This document shows, piece by piece, positions 51,366-60,251 of a stretch of DNA of 64,000 nucleotides (position 1 is its first letter; each line of letters begins with the position of its first letter). This DNA comes from Pseudoluteimonas sp047602125 (GTDB lineage Bacteria; Pseudomonadota; Gammaproteobacteria; Xanthomonadales; Xanthomonadaceae): assembly GCA_047602125.1 (NCBI GenBank), contig JASGIB010000001.1, positions 2,542,001-2,606,000 of the forward strand, read 5' to 3'. The translations under genes were made by a program, and so were the position numbers. Below the pieces are notes generated by a model. It had not been told where the DNA came from. It worked only from the letters and a program-made list of their open reading frames with translations, and did not search any database.

Positions 51366-52541
51366 TCACGCGATCTCCACGGCGATCGCCGTGGCTTCGC
51401 CGCCGCCGATGCAGAGCGAGGCCACGCCACGCTTGCCGCCGCGCTGTTCCAGCGCATGCAGCAGGGTCACGATCAGGCGCGCGCCGGATGCGCCGATCGG
51501 ATGCCCCAGCGCCAGCGCGCCACCGTTGACGTTCAGCCGGTCGTGGGGAATGTCGAGGTCGCGCATCGGCGCCATCGCCACGCAGGCGAAGGCTTCGTTG
51601 ACCTCGAACAGGTCGACGTCGCCGACCTTCCAGCCGGCCTTGTCGAGCACGTTGCGGATCGCCGCGACCGGTGCGGTGGTGAACCATTCCGGCGCCTGCG
51701 CATGGGTCGCGTGCGCGACGATCCTGGCCAGCGGCTTCAGGCCGCGGCGCGAAGCCTCGTCCACCGACATCAGCACGGTCGCCGCGGCGCCATCGGAAAT
51801 CTTCGAGGACGAAGCCGCGGTCAGCACGCCTTCCTTGCCGAAGGCGGGGCGCAGGCCGGGGATCCTGGCGATGTCGATGCGGCCGGGCTCCTCGTCGGTG
51901 TCGACGACGGTTTCGCCCTTGCGGCCCTGCACCGTCACCGGGACGAGTTCGGCCTTGAACGCGCCGGACGCATTCGCCGCCTGCGCGCGCTTCGCGCTCT
52001 CGGCCGAAAACGCGTCCACCGCCTCGCGGTCGAAGCCGTACTTGGCGCAAGCGGCATCGCCGAACACGCCCATCGCCTTGCCGTCGTAGGGATTGGTCAA
52101 CCCGTCCCAGGCCATGTGGTCGAGCATTTCGGCGCTGCCGTAGCGGATGCCGGTGCGCGAACCGTTGAGCAGGTGCGGCGCGTTGGTCATCGATTCCATG
52201 CCGCCGGCGACGACGACGTTCGCGGAACCGGCCTTGATGATGTCGTGCGCCAGCATCACCGCCTTCATGCCCGAACCGCAGACCTTGTTGATGGTCGTGC
52301 AGCCGGCGCCGTCGGGAATGCCGGCGCCGCGCGAGGCCTGCCGCGCCGGCGCCTGGCCGAGGCCGGCGGGCAGCACGCAGCCCATGATCACCTCGTCCAC
52401 CTGGTCGGCGCCGAGGCCGGCGTGTTCCAGCGCGCCGCGGATCGCCGTGCTGCCGAGGAGCGGGGTGGGGACGCCGGTGAACTGGCCGAGGAAGGAACCA
52501 ATGGGGGTGCGCTTGGCACCGACGATCACGATGTCGGTCAT
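51366..52541 (-). CDS. Acetyl-CoA C-acetyltransferase (thiolase)
   Basis: 391 residues. Catalytic Cys is in NKVCGSGMKAVM; His and the second Cys are in GGALALGHPIGASGAR and CIGGGEATA; NEAFACVAM is also conserved. It cleaves acetoacetyl-CoA, or 2-methylacetoacetyl-CoA from isoleucine, to acetyl-CoA units, completing the pathway served by the liu genes. A GGAGAGC ribosome binding site precedes ATG 52541. The next gene upstream on this strand is liuA, 114 bp away. Confidence 0.92.
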   Translation of the reverse strand: MTDIVIVGAKRTPIGSFLGQFTGVPTPLLGSTAIRGALEHAGLGADQVDEVIMGCVLPAGLGQAPARQASRGAGIPDGAGCTTINKVCGSGMKAVMLAHDIIKAGSANVVVAGGMESMTNAPHLLNGSRTGIRYGSAEMLDHMAWDGLTNPYDGKAMGVFGDAACAKYGFDREAVDAFSAESAKRAQAANASGAFKAELVPVTVQGRKGETVVDTDEEPGRIDIARIPGLRPAFGKEGVLTAASSSKISDGAAATVLMSVDEASRRGLKPLARIVAHATHAQAPEWFTTAPVAAIRNVLDKAGWKVGDVDLFEVNEAFACVAMAPMRDLDIPHDRLNVNGGALALGHPIGASGARLIVTLLHALEQRGGKRGVASLCIGGGEATAIAVEIA

Positions 52542-52655
52542 GGAAGCTCTCCGGAGTCGGGCCGGCGCCAGGGCCGGAATCGCCCGATTATGCGTCCGGA
52601 TGCTGCGGTGCCGCAAACCCGGCGCCAGACGGCGGAAAAACGCGTTCGATCCGTT

Positions 52656-53813
52656 TCAGCTGTTGCCGGCGAAGAGCTCGCGGCCGATCAGCATGCGCCG
52701 GATTTCGTTGGTGCCGGCGCCGATGGCGTACAGCTTGGCGTCGCGCAGGATCCGTCCTGTGGCGAATTCGTTGATGTAGCCGTTGCCGCCGAGCGACTGG
52801 ATCGCCTCGAGCGCGACCTGCACCGCCGCATCGCTGGCGTGCAGCAGGCAGCTCGCGGCATCGATGCGGCTCTTGTGCCCGGCGTCGTAGTCGCGCGCGA
52901 CCTGGTAGGCGAACGCGCGCGAGGACTGCAGCGCGGTGTACATGTCCGCGACCTTGGCCTGCATGATGCCGAAGGTGCCGATGGCCTGGCCGAACTGGCG
53001 GCGGTCGCGCACGTAGGGCAGGGTGATGTCGAGCGCGACCTGCATCAGGCCGATCGGCCCGCCGCTGAGCACCAGGCGCTCGGTGTTGAGCCCGGACATC
53101 AGCACCTTGACGCCGTTGTTGACCTCGCCCAGCACGTTTTCCGCGGGAATCTCGCAATCCTCGAACACCAGTTCGCAGGTGTTGCTGCCGCGCATGCCCA
53201 GCTTGTCCAGCTTCTGCGCGGTGGAAAAGCCCTTCATGCCCTTCTCGACGATGAAGGCGGTCATGCACTTCGAGCCGAGCTCGTGGCTGGCGGTGCGCAT
53301 GTAGACCACGAGCACGTCGGCCTCGGGACCGTTGGTGATCCACATCTTGTTGCCGTTGGCGATCCAGCGATCGCCCTTCGGCACGGCGCGGCACGACATC
53401 GAGCCCACGACGTCGGAGCCGGCGCCGGGTTCGCTCATCGCCAGCGCGCCCTTCCATTCGCCGCTGCACAATTTCGGCAGATATTCGTTGCGCTGCGCCT
53501 CGTTGCCGTTGGCGTGCAAGTTGTTGACGCACAGGTTGGAATGCGCGCCGTAGCTCAGGCCGACCGAGCCCGAGGCGCGCGAGATTTCCTCCATCGCCAC
53601 GAGGTGGGCGAGGTAGCCCATGCCGCTGCCGCCGTATTCGCCCGGCACGGTCATGCCGAGCAGGCCCATCTCGCCCAGCTTGGGCCACAGGTCCTGCGGG
53701 AAGGCGTTGTCCTCGTCGATCCTGGCCGCGCGCGGCGCGATCTCGCTTTCGGCGAAGCGGCGGACCGCATCGCGCAATGCGTCGATGTCTTCGCCAAGGG
53801 GAAATGCGCGCAT
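52656..53813 (-). CDS. liuA: Isovaleryl-CoA dehydrogenase
   Basis: 385-residue acyl-CoA dehydrogenase. It is assigned to isovaleryl-CoA because the catalytic Glu lies in NTERLVLSGGP, the isovaleryl-CoA dehydrogenase position, and the C-terminal site used by other acyl-CoA dehydrogenases has Gly (LYAIGAGTNEIRR). FAD-binding WITNGPEAD and QSLGGNGYINEFATGR are conserved. It carries out the first specific step of leucine degradation. The start is ATG 53813 with AAGAGAG ahead of it; the longer frame to 53912 enters a repeat. Confidence 0.93.
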   Translation of the reverse strand: MRAFPLGEDIDALRDAVRRFAESEIAPRAARIDEDNAFPQDLWPKLGEMGLLGMTVPGEYGGSGMGYLAHLVAMEEISRASGSVGLSYGAHSNLCVNNLHANGNEAQRNEYLPKLCSGEWKGALAMSEPGAGSDVVGSMSCRAVPKGDRWIANGNKMWITNGPEADVLVVYMRTASHELGSKCMTAFIVEKGMKGFSTAQKLDKLGMRGSNTCELVFEDCEIPAENVLGEVNNGVKVLMSGLNTERLVLSGGPIGLMQVALDITLPYVRDRRQFGQAIGTFGIMQAKVADMYTALQSSRAFAYQVARDYDAGHKSRIDAASCLLHASDAAVQVALEAIQSLGGNGYINEFATGRILRDAKLYAIGAGTNEIRRMLIGRELFAGNS

Positions 53814-53899
53814 GCGGTTCGACTCTCTTGCGGTGGAAAACGAGGACGGGGCGCGAGGCCCCGTCCGATTATCGCCTGATTTGCAATCCAAGCCTTCGT

Positions 53900-54009
53900 C
53901 CCCTTGAGTCAAGGGGGCAGCCGCGAAGCGGCGGGGATGTGGCAGCGATGGCCGGGGCCCAAAGTTCGCGTCGTGAACTTTGGGATTGATTCCATCGCAG
54001 ATGGAATCA
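53900..54009. repeat. Cluster of four successive hairpins
   Basis: CCCCTTGA/TCAAGGGG (53900-53916), GCCGC/GCGGC (53920-53932), CCCAAAGTTC/GAACTTTGGG (53958-53984) and TGATTCCAT/ATGGAATCA (53987-54009). The last hairpin overlaps the stop codon of the leucine dehydrogenase gene. None has a long T tract. They probably include a REP-type element and mRNA 3'-end structures. Confidence 0.7.
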
Positions 54010-55110
54010 GTGCCCGCTGCGGATGCGCCCCTGGAAGCGCGGCGCGGTGCGGCCCATCGGCAGCTTCAGCTTGCCGATCGCGCTGATGCGCTCTTCGGCG
54101 AGGCGGTCGGCGGCGCGGTAGGTCGGGATGCCGTCGCGCTCGCTGATCTCGTAGATGCGCGCGAGGTTGTGGTAGATGGTGCGCATCATGCGCATCGCGC
54201 GCTCGCGGTTGTAGCCGTCGAGTTCCAGCGCCACGTTCATCACGCCGCCCGCGTTCACCGCGTAATCGGGCGCGTACACGATGCCGCGCTTCTCGACTTC
54301 GTCGCCGATGGCGTTGTTGGCGAGCTGGTTGTTGGCCGCGCCGCAGATCACCTTCGCCTTCAGCCGCGGCAGGGTGGCTTCGTTGACGGTGCCGCCCAGC
54401 GCGCAAGGCGAATACACGTCGGCGGCGACGTCGTAGATGTCGTCCAGGCCCACGGCTTCGGCGCCGTGTTCGTTCACGGCCTTGTCGACCAGCGCCTGGT
54501 TGATGTCGGTGACGAACACCTTGGCGCCGCGTTCGCGCAACAGCTTCACGAACTCCATGCCGACGTGGCCCAGGCCCTGCACCGCATAGCTGTACTTGCC
54601 GACTTCCTCGTTGCCGTACGCGCGCTGCAGCGTGGCCATCAGGCCCTGCAGGGTGCCGTAGGCGGTGAACGGCGAGGGATCGCCGGAACCGCCGTGGACC
54701 TGGTGCACGCCGGTGACGTACTCGGTCTCGCGGTACACGTATTCCATGTCGTTGACGTCGATGCCGACGTCCTCGGCGGTGATGTAGCGGCCGCCCAGCG
54801 ATTCGACGAACTGGCCGAACGCGCGGAACAGCGCCTCGCTCTTGTCGGTGGCCGGGTTGCCGATGATCACCGCCTTGCCGCCGCCGATGTTCAGGCCGGC
54901 GACCGCGTTCTTGTAGGTCATGCCGCGGCTCAGGCGCAGCACGTCGTTCAGCGCTTCTTCCTCGCTCTTGTACGGCCACATGCGGGTGCCGCCCAGCGCG
55001 GGCCCGAGCACGGTGTTGTGGATCGCGATGATGGCCTTCAGGCCCGCGTCCTTGTTGTGGCAGAAGACGACCTGCTCGTGGCCGGTGGTGTCGAGGGTTT
55101 CGAAGATCAT
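54007..55110 (-). CDS. Leucine/valine/phenylalanine dehydrogenase
   Basis: 367-residue Glu/Leu/Phe/Val dehydrogenase family enzyme. The substrate-binding GPALGGTRMWPY, the catalytic Lys in GLNIGGGKAVI and the NAD motif AVQGLGHVGMEF are visible. It deaminates branched-chain amino acids to 2-oxoacids, upstream of the liu enzymes, and also supplies primers for iso-branched fatty acids. The neighbours (liuA, icmF) fit this role. The stop lies within a hairpin. Confidence 0.92.
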   Translation of the reverse strand: MIFETLDTTGHEQVVFCHNKDAGLKAIIAIHNTVLGPALGGTRMWPYKSEEEALNDVLRLSRGMTYKNAVAGLNIGGGKAVIIGNPATDKSEALFRAFGQFVESLGGRYITAEDVGIDVNDMEYVYRETEYVTGVHQVHGGSGDPSPFTAYGTLQGLMATLQRAYGNEEVGKYSYAVQGLGHVGMEFVKLLRERGAKVFVTDINQALVDKAVNEHGAEAVGLDDIYDVAADVYSPCALGGTVNEATLPRLKAKVICGAANNQLANNAIGDEVEKRGIVYAPDYAVNAGGVMNVALELDGYNRERAMRMMRTIYHNLARIYEISERDGIPTYRAADRLAEERISAIGKLKLPMGRTAPRFQGRIRSGH

Positions 55111-55265
55111 CGCTTGCTCCGGGATGCGACCGCCCGCGGGCCGCGCGGCGCCGTGGAGCGGGTCAGTGATCCGCGGTTTTCCGCCGGGAAAAGGGGGGGG
55201 CGGCCGCGGCCGAGGGGCGGCATTCTAAAGGAATCGGGTGGCACGGGCGCGTGCCGCGGTGCGCG

Positions 55266-56531
55266 TCAGAATCCGCGATAACGCCGCTGGCGAAGCCACA
55301 ATGTCGCCAGCCATTTCTCGCCGCGCACGACGGGAAGCCCGGCGTGCAGGCTTTCCGGGTCTGGGCGGCCATCGGGATGCAGGCTGTCGAAAGCCATGTT
55401 GTCGAAGATCACCGCGCGTCCCGGTTTCGGCGCGACGCGGATGCCGGCGATCGGGAATTCGGTTTCCCCGCCGGCCTCGGGCGCGTTCAGGTAGACGCAG
55501 ATCGTGCGCAGGCGATTGCCGGTTTCCGGGCGATCGTGTTCCAGCGCGCGCGGCGCGATGTAGTCGCGGTGCGGCCGGTATTCCTGGCCGGGCGCGTAAC
55601 GCAGCACGATCAGGTGTTCCGCGTTCGGCAGGTCGACGCCCGCCGCGGCGGCGAGCCTGAGCTGCACGACGCGCAATGCCAAGTCCTCGGTGACCGGATT
55701 GAAGCCCGCTTCGCTGCTGGTGCGCATCGGGTTGGCGACGTTTTCGCCGGTTTCCGGATCGTTGACCATCGATTTGCCCAGGATCGGTTGCGCGGCGGCG
55801 ACCAGCAAGCGGCATTCGTCCACCGACAGCAGTCCGTCGACGACGGCGATGCGCGGCCGCTCGGAACGCGTCTCCAGCGGCGGCGGTAACAAGGCTTCGC
55901 GCAGTTCCAGCGTGCGCGCCTGGCCGGACGCCTGCCATGGCAAAGGCGAGGCGATCTCCGGCAGGATCGATGCGCCTGCCGCGCGCAATCCTTGCGCCGC
56001 CCCCGGATCCGGGGGCAAGCCTTCGCCTCGCGCCAGCCGTTCCGCAAGGAGCGCGGCGCATACCGAATCCCCGCGGGTGGCGGCATCGTGCAGCAGGCGC
56101 AGGCACAGGCGCTGGTCTTCCGGTTGCGATTTGCGCCCGAAATGGATGGCTGCGGCGCGCATCGCGGGCGGAAAACCTGCCCGCACGGCCGCTTGCAGGC
56201 GATGGTTGATCGCTTCGTCCCGCGGAAGCGCCACTCCGCCGATCGCGATCAGCGCGAGAAGGTAGGCGGCGACGGCATGCCCCGACGCCTCGGCGCGCAG
56301 CAGCCAGTGCACGGCCTGTTCGGCCGCCGGCTCCGTGCCGATGCCGTAGAGCAGCATCCGCGCGTATTCGATCTGGCTCAGGGCATGCCCGGCCGCGGCG
56401 GCGCGGGCGTGGTGGGCGCAGGCTTCCTCCATCTCGCGCTGCAGCACCAGCGCGTTGCCGAGCCGGTACAGCGCTTCCGGATCGCCGGACGTGGCTGCAG
56501 CGCGAAGCGTGGCGAGTCCGGCGTCCTCCAT
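55266..56531 (-). CDS. Prolyl 4-hydroxylase-like 2OG-Fe(II) oxygenase with Sel1 repeats
   Basis: 421 residues. The N-terminal half has Sel1-like helical repeats (for example GDPEALYRLGNALVLQREME, then GHALSQIEYARMLLYGIG). The C-terminal half is a P4Hc domain with iron ligands in EYRPHRDY (HxD) and ESLHAGLPV (His), and a 2OG-binding Lys in GEKWLATLW. It probably hydroxylates a protein or a small molecule. The start ATG 56531 is chosen because a minus-strand TATTCT -10 box lies 6 bases upstream. It is divergent from icmF. Confidence 0.87.
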   Translation of the reverse strand: MEDAGLATLRAAATSGDPEALYRLGNALVLQREMEEACAHHARAAAAGHALSQIEYARMLLYGIGTEPAAEQAVHWLLRAEASGHAVAAYLLALIAIGGVALPRDEAINHRLQAAVRAGFPPAMRAAAIHFGRKSQPEDQRLCLRLLHDAATRGDSVCAALLAERLARGEGLPPDPGAAQGLRAAGASILPEIASPLPWQASGQARTLELREALLPPPLETRSERPRIAVVDGLLSVDECRLLVAAAQPILGKSMVNDPETGENVANPMRTSSEAGFNPVTEDLALRVVQLRLAAAAGVDLPNAEHLIVLRYAPGQEYRPHRDYIAPRALEHDRPETGNRLRTICVYLNAPEAGGETEFPIAGIRVAPKPGRAVIFDNMAFDSLHPDGRPDPESLHAGLPVVRGEKWLATLWLRQRRYRGF

Positions 56532-56537
56532 TTCCCG

Positions 56538-56543
56538 AGAATA
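56538..56543 (-). promoter_or_regulatory. -10 element of the P4H-like gene, leaderless architecture
   Basis: TATTCT on the minus strand ends 6 bases before the ATG at 56531, so transcription would begin at or next to the start codon. The icmF -10 candidate TACAAT lies on the other strand at 56597-56602. Confidence 0.5.
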
Positions 56544-56635
56544 ATCCAGTTCGCCGCCCGGCAATCGGCGGATCCGGGTGCCGCGCCACGGGCGGATACA
56601 ATGCGGCCATCGCCGATTCGTTTTCGAGAAGCGCC

Positions 56636-59600
56636 ATGAGCACACCAGCTACCGGGATTCCAGCAGCCGAATCGGAATCCACGCCGCTGCGCTTCGTCAC
56701 CGCCGCCAGCCTGTTCGACGGCCACGACGCGGCGATCAACATCATGCGCCGGCTGATCCAGGCGCAGGGCGCGGAAGTGATCCACCTCGGCCACAACCGC
56801 GCGGTCGAGGACGTGGTCCGCGCGGCGCTGCAGGAAGACGCCGACGCGATCGCCCTGTCCAGCTACCAGGGCGGCCACGTCGAGTACTTCAAGTACATGG
56901 TCGACATGCTCGGGGAACGCGGCGCCGGCCACGTGCGCGTGTTCGGCGGCGGCGGCGGCACCATCACGCCCGAGGAAATCCGCGAACTCGAGGCCTACGG
57001 CGTCGAGCGCATCTACCACCCCAACGACGGCATGAAGATGGGGCTGGTGGAAATGATCGAGGACGTGGTCAAGCGCGCCGGCACCTCGCGCGAAGCCAGC
57101 GCGCGCGGCCGCCACGAGCACGCCCCGGCCATCGACGACGAAATCGGCATCGGCCGGGTGCTGTCCGACATCGAGGACGGCGCGATTTCCGACAGCGAAC
57201 TGTCGAAGCTGCGCAAGCAATGGCAACTCGCCGGCGGCAAGACCCCGGTGGTCGGCATCACCGGCACCGGCGGCGCCGGCAAGTCCAGCGTCACCGACGA
57301 ACTGCTGAACCGATTCCTCGCCAGTTTCCCGAAGATGCGCGTCGCGGTGATCTCGGTCGACCCGACCCGTCGCCGCAGCGGCGGCGCCTTGCTCGGCGAC
57401 CGCATCCGCATGAATTCGCTGCGCAGCCACCGCGTGTACATGCGTTCCATGGCCACGCGCCGGCAGAACGTCGCCACCAACGCCGTGCTCAAGGACTGCA
57501 TCGGCTTCCTCAAGTCGCTGGGCTACGACCTCGTCATCGTCGAAACCGCCGGCATCGGCCAGAGCGATTCGGAAATCGTCGACCTGGTCGATTTCCCGAT
57601 GTACGTGATGACCAGCGATTACGGCGCGGCCTCGCAGCTCGAGAAGATCGACATGCTCGACTACGCCGAGCTGATCGTGCTGAACAAGTACGACAAGCGC
57701 GGGGCCGAGGATGCGCTGCGCGACGTGCGCAAGCAGTGGAAGCGCAACCGCACCGCCTTCGCCACGAAGGACGAGGACGTGCCGGTCTACCCGACGATTG
57801 CCTCGCAGTTCAACGACCCCGGCGTCAGCTGGATGTTCGACAACCTGTGCCGGCTGCTGCGCGAAAAACTGTCGCTGCCGGCGGACAGGTGGACGCCGCG
57901 CATCGACACCACGCTGAAGGAACCGCGCGCCACCGTGCTGATCCCCGGCGCGCGCGTGCGCTACCTCGCCGAGATCGCCGAGCAGGGGCGTGCGATCAAC
58001 GCCGGCATCGACAGGCAGGCCGAAGCCGCCGACCGCGCGCAGGCATTCTGGCAGGCGTTGCAGGAAATCGGCGATGGGAAGTTGCCGAGGCAGTTGGAGT
58101 TGTATGCCGCCGATGACCTTGTAGGGCGGGCCCAGGCCCGCCATGAATCTGGCGGGAAACACGATGGTGGGCTTGAGCCCACCCTACAGGTGGATCGCTC
58201 GCTGCTGACCCTCCGCCAACGCTACAACGACGCCGTGCAAGCGCTCACCAGCGAAAACCTGCGCCTGTTGCGCGAATGGCCGGCGCGGTTGAAGTCGATC
58301 ACCGACGAAACCACCGAATACGAAGTCCGCGGCAAGGCGATCAAGGTCGAGAACTACCGCGAATCGCTGTCGCACCAGCTGGTGCCGAAGATCGCCGCGC
58401 CGACCTACAAGTCCTGGGGCGAACTGCTGGTGTTCCTCGGCAAGGAAAACCTGCCCGGTTCCTATCCCTACACCGGAGGCGTGTATCCCTACCGCCGCAC
58501 CGGCGAGGACCCGATCCGCATGTTCGCGGGCGAGGGCACGCCCGAACGCACCAACCGCCGCTTCCACTACCTCAGCGTCGGCCTGCCGGCCGCGCGCCTG
58601 TCCACCGCGTTCGACAGCGTCACGCTGTACGGCGAGGACCCGGCGCCGCGCCCGGACATCTACGGCAAGATCGGCAATTCCGGCGTCAACATCCCCACGC
58701 TGGACGACATGAAGAAACTGTATTCCGGCTTCGACCTGTGCGCGCCGACCACGTCGGTGTCGATGACGATCAACGGCCCCGCGCCGATCATCCTCGCGAT
58801 GTTCATGAACACCGCGATCGACCAGCAGGTGGAGAAATACCTGAAGGCCGATCCGCAGCGTTGGGCGGACGCGGAACAGAAGATCGCGAAGCTGTTCGCG
58901 GGCCGCGAGCGTCCGCGCTACCACGGCGATTTGCCGGCCGGGAACGACGGCCTCGGCCTCGGACTGCTCGGCGTCGCCGGCGACCAGCTCGTCGATGCCG
59001 AAACCTACGAAAAGATCAAGGCGGAAACGCTGATCACCGTGCGCGGCACGGTGCAGGCCGACATCCTCAAGGAAGACCAGGCGCAGAACACCTGCATCTT
59101 CAGCACCGAATTCGCGCTGCGGATGATGGGCGACATCCAGCAGTATTTCGTCGACCGCAAGGTGCGCAATTTCTATTCGGTGTCGATCTCCGGCTACCAC
59201 ATCGCCGAGGCCGGGGCGAACCCGATCTCGCAGCTCGCGTTCACGCTGAGCAACGGCTTCACCATCGTCGAGTACTACCTCGCGCGCGGGATGCGGATCG
59301 ACGACTTCGCGCCCAACCTGTCGTTCTTCTTCAGCAACGGGATGGATCCGGAATACACCGTCATCGGCCGCGTCGCGCGGCGCATCTGGGCGCGCGCCAT
59401 GCGCGAGCGCTACGGCGCGAACGAGCGTTCGCAGATGATGAAGTACCACATCCAGACCTCCGGCCGTTCGCTGCACGCGCAGGAAATCCAGTTCAACGAC
59501 ATCCGCACGACCTTGCAGGCGCTGTACGCGCTGTTCGACAACTGCAATTCGCTGCACACCAACGCCTACGACGAGGCGATCACCACGCCGACCGAGGAGT

Positions 59601-60214
59601 CGGTGCGGCGGGCGGTGGCGATCCAGATGATCATCAACAAGGAGCTGGGGCTGAATTTCTGCGAGAACCCGTGGCAGGGCAGTTTCATCGTGGAGAAGCT
59701 GACCGACATCGTGGAAGAGGCGGTGTACAAGGAGTTCGAGGCGATCAGCGAGCGCGGCGGGGTGCTGGGGGCGATGGACACGATGTACCAGCGCGGCAAG
59801 ATCCAGGAGGAGTCGCTGTATTACGAGCACAAGAAGCACGACGGGTCGCTGCCGCTGGTGGGGGTGAATACGTTCCTGCCGAAGGAGCACGGGGGCGAGA
59901 TCGCGACGGAGATCGAGTTGATCCGTTCGACGGAAGGGGAGAAGGGTCAGCAGATCGAGAACGTGCGGGCGTGGCAGGAGAACCGGAATTCACTGGCGCC
60001 GGTGGGGGAGACGCATCACGAGCACGTGGTGGAGGATGCGATCGGGGAGGCGGCCGAGGCGCACGATGGGCACGGGTTGGCCTATCTGCAGAAGACGGCG
60101 CGCGAGCGGCGCAATGTGTTCGTGGCGCTGATGGAGGCGGTGAAGACGCACAGCCTGGGGCAGATCAGCCATGCGTTGTATGACGTGGGTGGAGAATATC
60201 GAAGGAATATGTGA
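56636..60214 (+). CDS. icmF: Fused isobutyryl-CoA mutase IcmF (B12 domain, MeaI GTPase, mutase)
   Basis: 1192-residue fusion. B12-binding domain with DGHDAA (base-off DxH) at the N terminus; MeaI-type G domain with P-loop GITGTGGAGKSSVTDEL near residue 205 and NKYD; C-terminal mutase domain with YPYTGGVYPYRRT and SGYHIAEAGANP. It interconverts isobutyryl-CoA and n-butyryl-CoA with adenosylcobalamin, linking valine and butyrate metabolism. An in-frame palindromic repeat pair encodes residues about 495-518, between the G domain and the mutase. The last ~600 bases have clearly different codon choice (GAG, GGG and GTG frequent). ATG 56636; no strong Shine-Dalgarno. Confidence 0.94.
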   Translation: MSTPATGIPAAESESTPLRFVTAASLFDGHDAAINIMRRLIQAQGAEVIHLGHNRAVEDVVRAALQEDADAIALSSYQGGHVEYFKYMVDMLGERGAGHVRVFGGGGGTITPEEIRELEAYGVERIYHPNDGMKMGLVEMIEDVVKRAGTSREASARGRHEHAPAIDDEIGIGRVLSDIEDGAISDSELSKLRKQWQLAGGKTPVVGITGTGGAGKSSVTDELLNRFLASFPKMRVAVISVDPTRRRSGGALLGDRIRMNSLRSHRVYMRSMATRRQNVATNAVLKDCIGFLKSLGYDLVIVETAGIGQSDSEIVDLVDFPMYVMTSDYGAASQLEKIDMLDYAELIVLNKYDKRGAEDALRDVRKQWKRNRTAFATKDEDVPVYPTIASQFNDPGVSWMFDNLCRLLREKLSLPADRWTPRIDTTLKEPRATVLIPGARVRYLAEIAEQGRAINAGIDRQAEAADRAQAFWQALQEIGDGKLPRQLELYAADDLVGRAQARHESGGKHDGGLEPTLQVDRSLLTLRQRYNDAVQALTSENLRLLREWPARLKSITDETTEYEVRGKAIKVENYRESLSHQLVPKIAAPTYKSWGELLVFLGKENLPGSYPYTGGVYPYRRTGEDPIRMFAGEGTPERTNRRFHYLSVGLPAARLSTAFDSVTLYGEDPAPRPDIYGKIGNSGVNIPTLDDMKKLYSGFDLCAPTTSVSMTINGPAPIILAMFMNTAIDQQVEKYLKADPQRWADAEQKIAKLFAGRERPRYHGDLPAGNDGLGLGLLGVAGDQLVDAETYEKIKAETLITVRGTVQADILKEDQAQNTCIFSTEFALRMMGDIQQYFVDRKVRNFYSVSISGYHIAEAGANPISQLAFTLSNGFTIVEYYLARGMRIDDFAPNLSFFFSNGMDPEYTVIGRVARRIWARAMRERYGANERSQMMKYHIQTSGRSLHAQEIQFNDIRTTLQALYALFDNCNSLHTNAYDEAITTPTEESVRRAVAIQMIINKELGLNFCENPWQGSFIVEKLTDIVEEAVYKEFEAISERGGVLGAMDTMYQRGKIQEESLYYEHKKHDGSLPLVGVNTFLPKEHGGEIATEIELIRSTEGEKGQQIENVRAWQENRNSLAPVGETHHEHVVEDAIGEAAEAHDGHGLAYLQKTARERRNVFVALMEAVKTHSLGQISHALYDVGGEYRRNM
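58120..58188. repeat. In-frame palindromic repeat pair inside icmF
   Basis: Two facing copies of the GTAGGGTGGGC element: GTAGGGCGGGCC...GGCCCGCC (58121-58142) and GGTGGGCTTGAGCCCACCCTAC (58166-58187), separated by about 23 bases. The pair is head-to-head, the usual arrangement of REP pairs. It carries no stop codon in the icmF frame and adds a Gly/Arg/His-rich segment. Confidence 0.85.
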
Positions 60215-60251
60215 GTAGTCTTTTCTGGATGCTCGTACTCATGGGGAGTGT

